DNA of 64,000 nucleotides from positions 1 to 64,000 of the forward strand of contig JADLDI010000071.1 in the NCBI GenBank assembly GCA_020846745.1. The letters run 5' to 3'. Positions 24,327-33,149 of the stretch are shown here, in pieces (the stretch's first letter is position 1; the number at the start of each line of letters is the position of its first letter). The translations under genes and the position numbers were made by a program. Source of the DNA: Bryobacterales bacterium. Its GTDB lineage: Bacteria; Acidobacteriota; Terriglobia; Bryobacterales; Bryobacteraceae. Below the pieces are notes generated by a model that ran no database searches, was not told where the DNA came from, and worked only from the letters and a program-made list of their open reading frames with translations.

Positions 24327-25966
24327 TATTTCTCGACGATCCAGTTACCCGGATCTAGAGTTATGCCCGCCGTTAACTCCGACCCGAGCCGCACCATTTC
24401 CGCCCCGCCTACCTTGCGGACCCGGTACAGCGTATTCTCATCCACCGTGAACCATTCGGGTATCTCATTCAACCGGACGTAATTCTTATCGAAGTTCAAT
24501 ACGCGCTTGTGGCGCGCATAGTCAAACCGGTACATGCGCGCCGCCGGAGCTTCCACCGAAACCAGCAGCCGCGCGCCGTCGCGCACAGCGCCCACTTTCA
24601 CCCCATCCGCCCATGCGTCGGGCCGCACGCCTTCCGATTTCATCAGCGCGTAGATCATCGCCGTACGGTTGTAGTTACCTTCGCCGTACCAGTATTCGAT
24701 ATGACCGTCGGGCTTCTGCATACCCGTCATTACTTTCATTTCCGAATCGATCCAATCGAGCGCCTCCGGCACCGGTTCGCGGTTCACGAGATACAAGGCG
24801 CTTTCGATCGAATCGGCGTAGCCGTCGAACGACCCCAAGGGCATGTCCGGGTTACCCGGCCGCGCCTCCCAGATCCAATTGCGGTACTTCGGCAGGTTCT
24901 TTAGAACGCGCCGCACCGCATCGCGGTATTTCTCTTCGCCGGTGCACTGATAGTACGCGTAGACGGCGCCATAAACGTACCCCCAGTTATCTGAAAGTTT
25001 GGTGTCAAGCGGCTTCAAGGTTGCCGCGTCGACCTGGTTGTAGAGCATCCCGTCTTCATTTGCCGAAGCCAGTACCCGGTCGAGCATCGTCTTTATCACC
25101 GGCCGGTACTTTTCCGCGCGCGGAGTCTTCAGGTAGTTTTCCAATGCGAACTGCAAGGTCAAGCCGACGATGGTTTCGTTGCCATGGTCGCGCAACCGCA
25201 ACCGGCCGTCGCCCGTGTGCGCGGTGAAGTCCCACTTGCCGCTCGGCACACCATGGTTGGCGGGCAGCACTTCCTCAATGTAGGCATCGGCGATCCGTCT
25301 GCCCCACTCGAGGAACCGCGAATCGTTGGTCATCACCGCCAGCCGGACCAGCGCCTGCAAAAAGTCGCCGTTCAATTCCGCGTCCGATGCCGGCAGTTTC
25401 CCGAATCGCGACTCTACCGGCGCCTGCTTGATGGCATCGGCCGTCATGTCGACCATGCGGTAGAACCACGGCGTCCGGCCCAGGTATTCAGTCACCGACA
25501 CCAGGCCGTCTTTGGCATACTCGCCCGCCCCGAACAGACTGGCGGGCCCTAACTGGTGCGTCCGCAAATCCAGATTCCCGGGAACTCCAGCGTTCACGTT
25601 CGTGTAACGGATCTCGTTCCGCAACATCTCCATCAGGCGGCCGCGGTACAGGTCAGGGTCGGTCAATTCCGCGGTGAGTATCAAGTAAGGATAGAGGTCC
25701 GCGCCTGAGTTGTGCGGTGTATAGAGTTGCTGCACATTCGCGGGATTCTGCCCCGGCGCCGGGACACGATCCGGCAGCAGCAACGTCTTCGGATCGGCGT
25801 GCTTGAGCCACGCATGCAGCAGGCGTTGCATCGACGCCACAGTGCGGTTGAAATCGTCGCCATTGGTCTTCGCCCGTGCCCATAGAGCGGCATCGGCGCC
25901 GCTCGCGAGGCCGCCGCTCAGGAGGCCGGCGGTCAGGAGTGCGGCGAGGAGTATCTTTTCAGACAT
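24320..25966 (-). CDS. Exported alpha/alpha-toroid-like protein, function unknown
   Basis: A 548-residue protein with a signal peptide (MSEKILLAALLTAGLLSGGLASG). The body is helical with recurring aromatic motifs spaced like the helices of an (alpha/alpha)6 barrel (GDFLQALVRLAVMTNDSRFL; NWGYVYGAVYAYYQCTGEEK; GSFDGYADSIESALYLVN; WYGEGNYNRTAMIYALMKSE), followed by a beta-rich tail from about 445. That fold is shared by glycoside hydrolases, lyases and epimerases acting on sugars, but I cannot name the family. A perfect TATAAT on the minus strand (25982-25977) and GGGAGG lie within 17 bases of the ATG. The stop overlaps that of the convergent TPR gene. Confidence 0.7.
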   Translation of the reverse strand: MSEKILLAALLTAGLLSGGLASGADAALWARAKTNGDDFNRTVASMQRLLHAWLKHADPKTLLLPDRVPAPGQNPANVQQLYTPHNSGADLYPYLILTAELTDPDLYRGRLMEMLRNEIRYTNVNAGVPGNLDLRTHQLGPASLFGAGEYAKDGLVSVTEYLGRTPWFYRMVDMTADAIKQAPVESRFGKLPASDAELNGDFLQALVRLAVMTNDSRFLEWGRRIADAYIEEVLPANHGVPSGKWDFTAHTGDGRLRLRDHGNETIVGLTLQFALENYLKTPRAEKYRPVIKTMLDRVLASANEDGMLYNQVDAATLKPLDTKLSDNWGYVYGAVYAYYQCTGEEKYRDAVRRVLKNLPKYRNWIWEARPGNPDMPLGSFDGYADSIESALYLVNREPVPEALDWIDSEMKVMTGMQKPDGHIEYWYGEGNYNRTAMIYALMKSEGVRPDAWADGVKVGAVRDGARLLVSVEAPAARMYRFDYARHKRVLNFDKNYVRLNEIPEWFTVDENTLYRVRKVGGAEMVRLGSELTAGITLDPGNWIVEKYQ

Positions 25967-26099
25967 TGGCCTCCCGATTATACCCGCTTCGGCCGCACGA
26001 ATTGTGAACCTTTGAGTTACCCGGGCCTCTTCAGGACAGCGTCGGCGTTGTTCACGCTATCATGAGGCATGGGGGACTTGCGTCTCCACCCCTCCATAC

Positions 26100-29000
26100 A
26101 TGTCTGACAAACCCACTACAGTACCCGACATAAACAGTTGGCTCGAAGACGAGTTGTTCTCGCAGTACCGCAGCGATAAGCGGGCTGTGGACGAGTCCTG
26201 GAAGGACGTCTTTGAGGCCAACGGAACGACATCGGTCGCTGTAACGTCAGGCCCCGCGCCGGCGTTGCCCACCAACGGGTCGAGCGCCGTGCATGCTGTC
26301 CCACTGCCAGCTCCACCCGCTGCCCCGGCGCCATCGCCCCAGGCCGCGGTTCAGGCGTCCGCAGCTCCCGCGACCCCTCCGGCGCCTGTCGCCGCAGCGC
26401 CGCAGCCTCCGGCCAAGCCCGCCGAAACCGCCGTTACCAAGGCGCCGGCGCAGGCCGTTCAACTCGGGCCCTCGGAGCAGTTGACCCCTCTTAAGGGAGC
26501 GGCCGCCCGGTTAGCGTCGAACATGAACGCGAGCCTCGCGGTGCCAACCGCCACGTCGCAGCGCTCCGTTTCCGTAAAGGTGATGGACGAAAACCGGCGC
26601 ATCCTGAACCAGTACCTGACGACGCTGGGCAAACCGAAGATCTCCTATACCCACCTGCTGGGATGGGCGATTACGCAGGCGCTCAAGTCAATTCCCGGCC
26701 TGAACGACGCCTACGCCGAGCAAAACGGTGAGGCGTTCCGCCTTGTCCGCCCACGGATCAACCTCGGCATCGCCGTCGACGTCGCCGGCGCCGGCGGCAA
26801 CCGCGCCCTCGTCGTTCCTTCTATTAAGAACACCGGTGCAATGAACTTCGCGCAGTACATGGCCGGGTTCGACGATCTGGTGCAGAAGGCGCGCAAGGGC
26901 AAGCTGACGGTCGACGACTTTGCGGGGACTACGATTTCCCTCACCAATCCCGGCACTGTCGGCACACTCGGCTCGGTTCCGCGGTTGATGCCGGGCCAGG
27001 GCTGCATCATCGCTTCCGGCGCGATCGACTATCCGGCGGAGTTCCAGGGCGCGAACCCGGAGACGCTCGCCATGCTCGGCCTGAGCAAGGTGATGATGCT
27101 CACCTGCACCTACGATCACCGCATTATTCAGGGGGCGGAATCCGGAACGTTCCTCGGCAAGTTGCAAGCGCTGTTGCAAGGCGAAGGTACGTTCTACGAA
27201 GAGATTTTCGCGGCGTTGCGGATTCCGTACCGGCCGGTAAAGTGGGAATCGGACGTGAAGCCGGCACTTCCGGCCGCCGCCTCCCGCCCGGTGGAAATCG
27301 CCAAGGAAGCGGCGATCCTGCAACTGATTAACGCCTATCGGGTGCGCGGCCACCTCATCTGCGACCTCAACCCCCTCGGCAGCGAACCCAGCTATCATCC
27401 GGAACTCGACCCCGCCACCTACGGCTTCAGCATCTGGGACCTGGATCGGGAATTCATCACCGGCAACCTGGGGGCCGCGACGGGCGATGCATCCTGGAAG
27501 CCGGTAGCCACTCTTCGCGAGATCCTCGATACCCTCCGCCAGACCTACTGCGGCAAGATCGGCTGCGAGTACATGATGATCCAGTACCCGGAGCAGAAGA
27601 CCTGGCTGCAGCAACGCATGGAACCGCGCGCCAACAACTGGCCGCTCTCGCATCAGGAACGCGTCCGCATACTGGAACGGCTCATCTCCGGCGAACAGTT
27701 CGAAGTTTTCCTGCACTCGCGCTTTGTCGGACAGAAGCGGTTCTCGCTCGAAGGAGCTGAGACCGTCATCCCGATGATGGACGAACTGCTCGACCTTGCC
27801 ACGGCCGCCGGCGGCCACGAAGCCGTCATCGGCATGGCTCATCGGGGACGCCTCAACCTGCTGGCGAACGTCGTCGGCAAGCCGCTTTCGCAGATCTTTT
27901 CCGAATTCGAAGGTCATCCCGATCCCGACAGCACGCAAGGCTCCGGCGACGTCAAATATCACCTCGGTTCCACCGGCACACACCGTTCCGATGAAGGCGG
28001 CGAAATTCTGGTCAGCCTGGTGCCCAACCCGTCGCACCTCGAAGCCGTGAACCCCGTTGTCGAAGGCGTCGTCCGCGCCAAACAGACACGCATCGGCGAT
28101 ACCCGCCGCGAACGCGTCATTCCGGTTCTTATCCACGGCGACGCCGCGTTCGCCGGCCAGGGCGTAGTTTCTGAAACGTTGAACTTGTCGCAGTTATACG
28201 GCTACCGCACCGGCGGCACGATCCACATCGTTATCAACAACCAGATCGGTTTCACCACCAATCCGTACGAGTCGCGCAGTTCCATTTACAGCACCGATAT
28301 TGCGCGCGCCGTGCAGGCGCCGATCTTCCACGTCAATGGCGACGATCCGGAAGCATGCACCCGCGCGGTCCAGATCGCGTTCGAGTTCCGCCAGCAGTTT
28401 AAGAAAGACGTTGTGATCGATTTGGTGTGCTATCGCCGCCACGGCCACAACGAAGGCGACGACCCGTCCTACACCCAGCCGATTATGTATCGGAAGATCA
28501 AAGACCATCCCTTTGTGGCTTCGATCTACTCCGAGCGCCTGGTGCGCGAAAGCGTCGTCAGCGCGGAGCAGGTGGAAAAGCTGCGCAAGCGCATCGCCGC
28601 CCGGCTTGAAGAGGGCTTTGAAGAGGCTCGCCAGAATGCGGTGAAGTACGAAATTCAGGAACTTGGGTTGGTGGAAGAGAGCGCCCGCCCTGCCTATCAC
28701 CGCACCGCCGTCGACCGCGCGGTCCTCGAAAAGGTGATCGAAGGGCTTACCACCCTGCCCGATGGCTTTCACATCCACCCGAAGCTTCGCGGTTTTGTGG
28801 AGAAGCGGAAAACCGCGCTCGACGCCACCATCGATTGGGCGTTGGCGGAATCGCTCGCGTTCGGATCGCTGGTCCTTGAAGGCACGCCCGTCCGCCTCAG
28901 CGGCCAGGACTCCACGCGCGGCACGTTCTCGCAGCGGCACCTCGCCCTGGTCGACACGGAAAACAACAACGAGTACATCGGCCTCAAGCACCTCGACGAA

Positions 29001-29933
29001 CGCCAGGCCGGTTTCCATGTCTACGACAGCAGCCTTTCCGAGTTCGCAGTGATGGGCTTTGAGTTCGGCTACACCGTGGCCGACCCGCTTACCCTCGTCC
29101 TGTGGGAAGCCCAATTTGGCGACTTCGTCAACGGCGCCCAGATCATGATTGACCAGTTCCTCAGCGTCTCCATGCAAAAGTGGGGACAGCCCAGCGGACT
29201 GGTGCTGCTGCTGCCCCACGGCTACGAAGGCCAGGGCCCCGAACACTCGAGCGCCCGCATCGAACGCTTCCTCACCCTTTGCGCCGAAGACAACATGCAG
29301 ATCGTCAATTGCACCACGCCCGCGCAGTACTTCCATGTGCTCCGCCGCCAGGTGTACGGCGGTCCCGACAAGCGCGGCATGCGTAAGCCGCTCATCATCT
29401 TCACGCCCAAGAGCCTGCTGCGCCACCCGAAAGTCGTGTCGCGCGCCGAAGAGTTCATCGGCGGGGCGTTCCGCGAAGTGATTGGCGAAACTTCCGCCAG
29501 TTCCACCGAACGTGTGAACCGCATCCTCATCTGCTCGGGCAAGGTTTACTACGACCTGCTCGCCGCCCGCGAAGAGCGCGGCGCCGACAACGTCGCCATC
29601 CTCCGCATGGAACAGATGTATCCGTTCCCCAAGAAGGAACTGCACGACCAGTTGATGCGCTACGCCCAGACCGCCGACGTTGTCTGGGTGCAGGACGAAC
29701 CGCTCAACATGGGCGGTTGGCGCGTGATGAGCGACTTCATCCAGCCCCTGCTCGATTCTTCGCGCCGCACGCTGCGCTACATCGGCCGTCCCGAAAGCGC
29801 CAGCCCGGCCACGGGTTCTTACAAGACGCACGCCAAGGAACAGCAGGACATCATCGACGCGGCATTTTCCACGGAGCGCATTGCGCCGGTGAAGAAGGTC
29901 CGCGTCGTGCGTCCACGCAAGGCCAAGAGCTAG
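26100..29933 (+). CDS. kgd: Fused Kgd/OdhA-type 2-oxoglutarate dehydrogenase E1 with E2-like domain
   Basis: A 1277-residue fusion of the kind first described in mycobacteria and corynebacteria. It has the short E1 N-terminal helix (SWLEDELFSQYRSDKRAVDE, 13-32), an Ala/Pro linker (50-120), a succinyltransferase-like E2 catalytic domain (about 125-370, with TYDHRIIQGAESGTFL; His340) and the ThDP-dependent E1 part (about 395-1277, with GMAHRGRLNLLANV, RRHGHNEGDDPSYTQP, YEGQGPEHSSARIERF and RGMRKPLIIFTPKSLL). There is no lipoyl domain, as in the actinobacterial enzymes, where the partner E2 supplies it. The expected role is the TCA-cycle step from 2-oxoglutarate to succinyl-CoA. No separate E2 or E3 gene is nearby. 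No Shine-Dalgarno is visible before the ATG. Confidence 0.93.
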   Translation: MSDKPTTVPDINSWLEDELFSQYRSDKRAVDESWKDVFEANGTTSVAVTSGPAPALPTNGSSAVHAVPLPAPPAAPAPSPQAAVQASAAPATPPAPVAAAPQPPAKPAETAVTKAPAQAVQLGPSEQLTPLKGAAARLASNMNASLAVPTATSQRSVSVKVMDENRRILNQYLTTLGKPKISYTHLLGWAITQALKSIPGLNDAYAEQNGEAFRLVRPRINLGIAVDVAGAGGNRALVVPSIKNTGAMNFAQYMAGFDDLVQKARKGKLTVDDFAGTTISLTNPGTVGTLGSVPRLMPGQGCIIASGAIDYPAEFQGANPETLAMLGLSKVMMLTCTYDHRIIQGAESGTFLGKLQALLQGEGTFYEEIFAALRIPYRPVKWESDVKPALPAAASRPVEIAKEAAILQLINAYRVRGHLICDLNPLGSEPSYHPELDPATYGFSIWDLDREFITGNLGAATGDASWKPVATLREILDTLRQTYCGKIGCEYMMIQYPEQKTWLQQRMEPRANNWPLSHQERVRILERLISGEQFEVFLHSRFVGQKRFSLEGAETVIPMMDELLDLATAAGGHEAVIGMAHRGRLNLLANVVGKPLSQIFSEFEGHPDPDSTQGSGDVKYHLGSTGTHRSDEGGEILVSLVPNPSHLEAVNPVVEGVVRAKQTRIGDTRRERVIPVLIHGDAAFAGQGVVSETLNLSQLYGYRTGGTIHIVINNQIGFTTNPYESRSSIYSTDIARAVQAPIFHVNGDDPEACTRAVQIAFEFRQQFKKDVVIDLVCYRRHGHNEGDDPSYTQPIMYRKIKDHPFVASIYSERLVRESVVSAEQVEKLRKRIAARLEEGFEEARQNAVKYEIQELGLVEESARPAYHRTAVDRAVLEKVIEGLTTLPDGFHIHPKLRGFVEKRKTALDATIDWALAESLAFGSLVLEGTPVRLSGQDSTRGTFSQRHLALVDTENNNEYIGLKHLDERQAGFHVYDSSLSEFAVMGFEFGYTVADPLTLVLWEAQFGDFVNGAQIMIDQFLSVSMQKWGQPSGLVLLLPHGYEGQGPEHSSARIERFLTLCAEDNMQIVNCTTPAQYFHVLRRQVYGGPDKRGMRKPLIIFTPKSLLRHPKVVSRAEEFIGGAFREVIGETSASSTERVNRILICSGKVYYDLLAAREERGADNVAILRMEQMYPFPKKELHDQLMRYAQTADVVWVQDEPLNMGGWRVMSDFIQPLLDSSRRTLRYIGRPESASPATGSYKTHAKEQQDIIDAAFSTERIAPVKKVRVVRPRKAKS

Positions 29934-29948
29934 GCTGGGAAGTTACCA

Positions 29949-31436
29949 GTGATCCGTAAGGCGGTGGCGATTCTCGTGTTCGCCGCCGCCCTTTTCTATT
30001 TGGGCTCGCAAGCGCAACCGCTCGGTTACGGATATCTCGACCCGATCGGCAAAATCACGCCGCAGGACGAATGCGTGTACGCGAGTTCCGCGATGCGTAT
30101 GGCCGAGCATGGCGAATGGTCCACGCCGTATTTCCTGGGCCGCTTCTTCCTGTACAAACCGCCCTTGCTCTATTGGCTCACCGCGGCTTCGCTAAAGACG
30201 TTCGGTAACGCCGCGTCGTCGCTGCGCCTGCCCTCGTTGCTCGCGGCATCGGCTGTCTGCGCGCTCGTGTTTCTGTGGTTCGCCCGGTATAGGCGCTGGC
30301 TCGCCGGCGTCTGCGCCGCGGCCATCCTCGCGATGACTCCGCTGTTCGCCCAGATGGCGAACCGCACCATGACCGACGCAGTGCTGTGTCTGCTGCTCTT
30401 CGGCGCTACCTACATCCTCACCGGCGATCCACAGATGCGTTCCTGGCGAACGTGGACCGCTGTCGGCGCCGCCTCGGGCCTCGCCATCCTGCTTAAAAGC
30501 ACCGCGGGCGTGCTGCCGCTTATGGTCCTGGCCGCCTGGTGGATTGTCGCGAAAGACCGGCCATCGCTCGCCGCCATCGTCCGCGCCGGCTTCATCGCCC
30601 TCTTGGCCGGACTGCCCTGGTATTTCTGGCAATATCATCTGCATTCACGCTGGTTCTACGCCGAATTCATCCAAGTCGAACTGCTCGCCTACGGCGCCGG
30701 TGCGCCCCCGCAGCAGACTGCCGGTGAGTCGGCTATCGGCTTCTACGCGGCCCGGTTGTGGCAGGTGGCGCCGGTGGTCCTGGTTGCCGGGCTCGCGGGA
30801 TTGTTCGCGATCCACCACCGCATTCAGCGCCGCGAACCTGCGCCGATGCTGCTGTTGCTTTCGATGATCGTTGTAGCCGCCGCCGTAGTGGGGTATCAAT
30901 ATCGGAACCTGCCCTACGTCTTGCCTCTGTTGCCGCTCCTGGCGGTGGCCGCCGGATATCTGCCAAGACCGCTGGTGGTCATCGCCCTCATCGCAGCCGC
31001 CGTGTACGCGGGGCGCTATCAGCCGCCGCAAACGCACGAACAACTGGCAATCCGGCGTGCACTCGAGCGCCGCAGCCAGTTGCATCGCGCGAACGCCGTC
31101 CTGATCGTCGGGCTGCCCGAAGCCTTCTATGCTTCCACACTGCCCTTACCCAAACTCCACTACGCCCTGCCCGCCGCCGAACAGCCCCCAGAGGGCTTTG
31201 CCTTAGACTTCCAAAGGCTCGGCATCACCATACCCATTGAAACCTTCCTCGATCTTGAAGCTCATCAACCCCGCTTCACCGCCGAACTCCGCGCCTGGGG
31301 ACTCCCGAATGACGACGCTATGGCAACCGTCGTCACCTACCGCGACCCGTCACAGATCGAAGCCCTGGCCGAACGCCGCCCCGACCTCGATATTTTCTAC
31401 GCCGACGGCCGCGTCCGTTGGGGTGCGGCACGGTAA
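29949..31436 (+). CDS. GT39/ArnT-like membrane glycosyltransferase
   Basis: A 495-residue polytopic protein of the PMT/ArnT (GT39, GT-C fold) superfamily, which moves a sugar from a polyprenyl-phosphate donor to a lipid or protein on the outer face of the membrane. The first periplasmic loop holds the acidic and KPPL motifs typical of the family (TPQDECVYASSAMRMAEHGE; FFLYKPPLLYWLTAASLKTF). Around ten hydrophobic segments run to about residue 360, followed by a soluble C-terminal part of about 130 residues. The start is GTG at 29949 with GGGAAG upstream, 15 bases after kgd. Acceptor and sugar cannot be told from sequence. Confidence 0.85.
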   Translation: MIRKAVAILVFAAALFYLGSQAQPLGYGYLDPIGKITPQDECVYASSAMRMAEHGEWSTPYFLGRFFLYKPPLLYWLTAASLKTFGNAASSLRLPSLLAASAVCALVFLWFARYRRWLAGVCAAAILAMTPLFAQMANRTMTDAVLCLLLFGATYILTGDPQMRSWRTWTAVGAASGLAILLKSTAGVLPLMVLAAWWIVAKDRPSLAAIVRAGFIALLAGLPWYFWQYHLHSRWFYAEFIQVELLAYGAGAPPQQTAGESAIGFYAARLWQVAPVVLVAGLAGLFAIHHRIQRREPAPMLLLLSMIVVAAAVVGYQYRNLPYVLPLLPLLAVAAGYLPRPLVVIALIAAAVYAGRYQPPQTHEQLAIRRALERRSQLHRANAVLIVGLPEAFYASTLPLPKLHYALPAAEQPPEGFALDFQRLGITIPIETFLDLEAHQPRFTAELRAWGLPNDDAMATVVTYRDPSQIEALAERRPDLDIFYADGRVRWGAAR

Positions 31437-31491
31437 GTCTCTCGGCCCCTCGCTCTCCCTCGTAAAATACATAGCAGTCCGACAACCAACG

Positions 31492-33015
31492 ATGCCCCTG
31501 CTCCGCCTTCTCCCCCTGCAAACCACCATCGACCTTCCCGTGGACGCCGACCTCCGCGACCACCTTTTCCCCTTCGGCGTCGAATTCCCTTGTGGCGCCG
31601 CCGGGCGTTGCCGCGGCTGCCGTGTTCGCGTCATCGAAGGCGACGTCCCGATCACACCGGAGATGCAGCGCGCCTTCTCTGCCGCGGAACTCGCCGCTGG
31701 TTGGCGCCTCGCCTGCCGCTCCCAAATCACCGGCGGCGTTACCCTCGACATCGCTCAGTTCGACGCCACGATCCTCTCCGACTCGACGCCGCTTGCCGTC
31801 GAACCACGCCCTGGCTTCGGCATCGCCATCGACGTCGGCACCACCACGATTGCCGCCCAGTTGCTCGATCTCACCACTGGTCATGTCCACGCCGTCGACA
31901 CTCTGCTCAATCCGCAAGCCGCCTGCGGCGCCGACATCATGACCCGCATCGAGTACGCCGTCTCCTCCCGCGATGCTGCCGCGCACCTGACCTCCGTACT
32001 CCGCAAGGCGATCGATCAGTCGATCGCCAATCTCCTCCGAACCGCCTCTACCGATGCTTCCACGCTCCAGGAGATCGTGCTCTGCGGCAATACCGTCATG
32101 CACCACAGCTTCGGTGGTCTCGACTTATCGCCGCTTGCCGCTGTCCCCTTTAGCCCAGCTCACTTGGGGACTCTCCCATTCACCCCGGCGGAACTGAACT
32201 GGCAACTCCCGCCAGATATCGCGGTCGCTTTTCTGCCCTGTCTCGGCGGCTTCGTCGGCAGTGACATTCTCGCGGGTATCGTCGCCACCGATCTTCACAA
32301 CGCGCCTGGTACCGCCGCCCTGATCGACTTAGGCACCAACGGCGAAATCGTAGTAACTCATAACTCTAAACTTGTTACTTCCTCCACCGCCGCCGGACCC
32401 GCCTTCGAAGCCGGCCGTATTCACCTCGGCATGCGCGCCGCCGCCGGAGCCATTGACGCTGTTTCCCGGCGAACCACCGGTCACGGCTACCGCTGCCATG
32501 TGATCGGTGGCGGACAGCCCCGCGGCATCTGCGGTAGCGGGCTCGTTTCCGCCGCCTCCGCCGCTCTCCGTACGGCAGACCTGCTACCCAACGGCCGCTT
32601 CCGTCCCGGCCTCTCCCAACTCGACCTGACGCCCGAAGTGTATCTCCGCCAATCCGATATCCGCCAGTTGCAACTGGCGAAAGGCGCCGTTTCGAGCGGC
32701 CTCGCCATCCTGCTCGAACTCTGCGGAACCAACACCGATCGCCTAACTACCCTCTATCTCGGCGGAGCCTTCGGAAACTACCTCGACCTCGACGCCGCCG
32801 CACGCATCGGCCTCACCCCGCCTGCCCCCACCAAAATCCAACCCGTCGGCAACTGCGCTCTTCGCGGCGCGAAGCAACTACTGCTCAGCCCGTCTTCCCG
32901 CGAATCCACCATCAACGCCGTGCTCTCCCAAACCGAGCACTTCAGCCTCAACGAGCACCCCTCGTTTCAGGATGTGTTCGTAGACCACCTCAGCTTTCCC
33001 GCCGGCACACAGTAA
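31492..33015 (+). CDS. RACo-like 2Fe-2S/ASKHA-domain activator (DUF4445)
   Basis: A 507-residue protein related to RACo, the ATP-dependent reductive activator of corrinoid methyltransferase proteins. The N-terminal plant-type ferredoxin domain keeps all four cluster cysteines (Cys34, Cys40, Cys43, Cys75: PCGAAGRCRGC ... LACRSQ). The ASKHA ATPase part begins at FGIAIDVGTTTIAAQLLDL (about 109) and shows LIDLGTNGEIVV and GGQPRGICGSGLVSAASAAL. The ATG at 31492 gives a family-like N-terminus; the open frame extends upstream but lies inside the glycosyltransferase gene. No corrinoid protein, methyltransferase or cobalamin gene is adjacent, so its client is unknown. It is 55 bases from the GT39 gene. 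Confidence 0.87.
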   Translation: MPLLRLLPLQTTIDLPVDADLRDHLFPFGVEFPCGAAGRCRGCRVRVIEGDVPITPEMQRAFSAAELAAGWRLACRSQITGGVTLDIAQFDATILSDSTPLAVEPRPGFGIAIDVGTTTIAAQLLDLTTGHVHAVDTLLNPQAACGADIMTRIEYAVSSRDAAAHLTSVLRKAIDQSIANLLRTASTDASTLQEIVLCGNTVMHHSFGGLDLSPLAAVPFSPAHLGTLPFTPAELNWQLPPDIAVAFLPCLGGFVGSDILAGIVATDLHNAPGTAALIDLGTNGEIVVTHNSKLVTSSTAAGPAFEAGRIHLGMRAAAGAIDAVSRRTTGHGYRCHVIGGGQPRGICGSGLVSAASAALRTADLLPNGRFRPGLSQLDLTPEVYLRQSDIRQLQLAKGAVSSGLAILLELCGTNTDRLTTLYLGGAFGNYLDLDAAARIGLTPPAPTKIQPVGNCALRGAKQLLLSPSSRESTINAVLSQTEHFSLNEHPSFQDVFVDHLSFPAGTQ

Positions 33016-33063
33016 CCGCAATCACGCGGGTCAAAGCAACTTAACGTATTTGTCAGGTAACTG

Positions 33064-33092
33064 TTGATTCCGTTCCACGCTTTGTATATAGT
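33064..33092 (+). promoter_or_regulatory. Sigma-70-type promoter for the first TonB-receptor-like gene
   Basis: TTGATT (33064-33069), a 17-base spacer and TATAGT (33087-33092; 5/6 to TATAAT) sit in the 134-bp spacer, predicting a start site near 33099 and a leader of about 50 bases with a GGGGG-rich ribosome site before the ATG. Confidence 0.6.
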
Positions 33093-33149
33093 ACGAGTCG
33101 CCTCTTTCCTCATTAACGGGGGGCAATGTTGAGCAGGGGGTGATTTCTT

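Noticed and set aside
26688..29831. Two minus-strand frames of 482 and 545 codons opposite kgd
   Set aside because: Both translate to Gly/Arg/Val-rich sequence without domains; kgd motifs run through the whole sense frame.
31237..31491. Upstream extension of the RACo-like frame
   Set aside because: It lies inside the glycosyltransferase gene and precedes the normal ferredoxin N-terminus.
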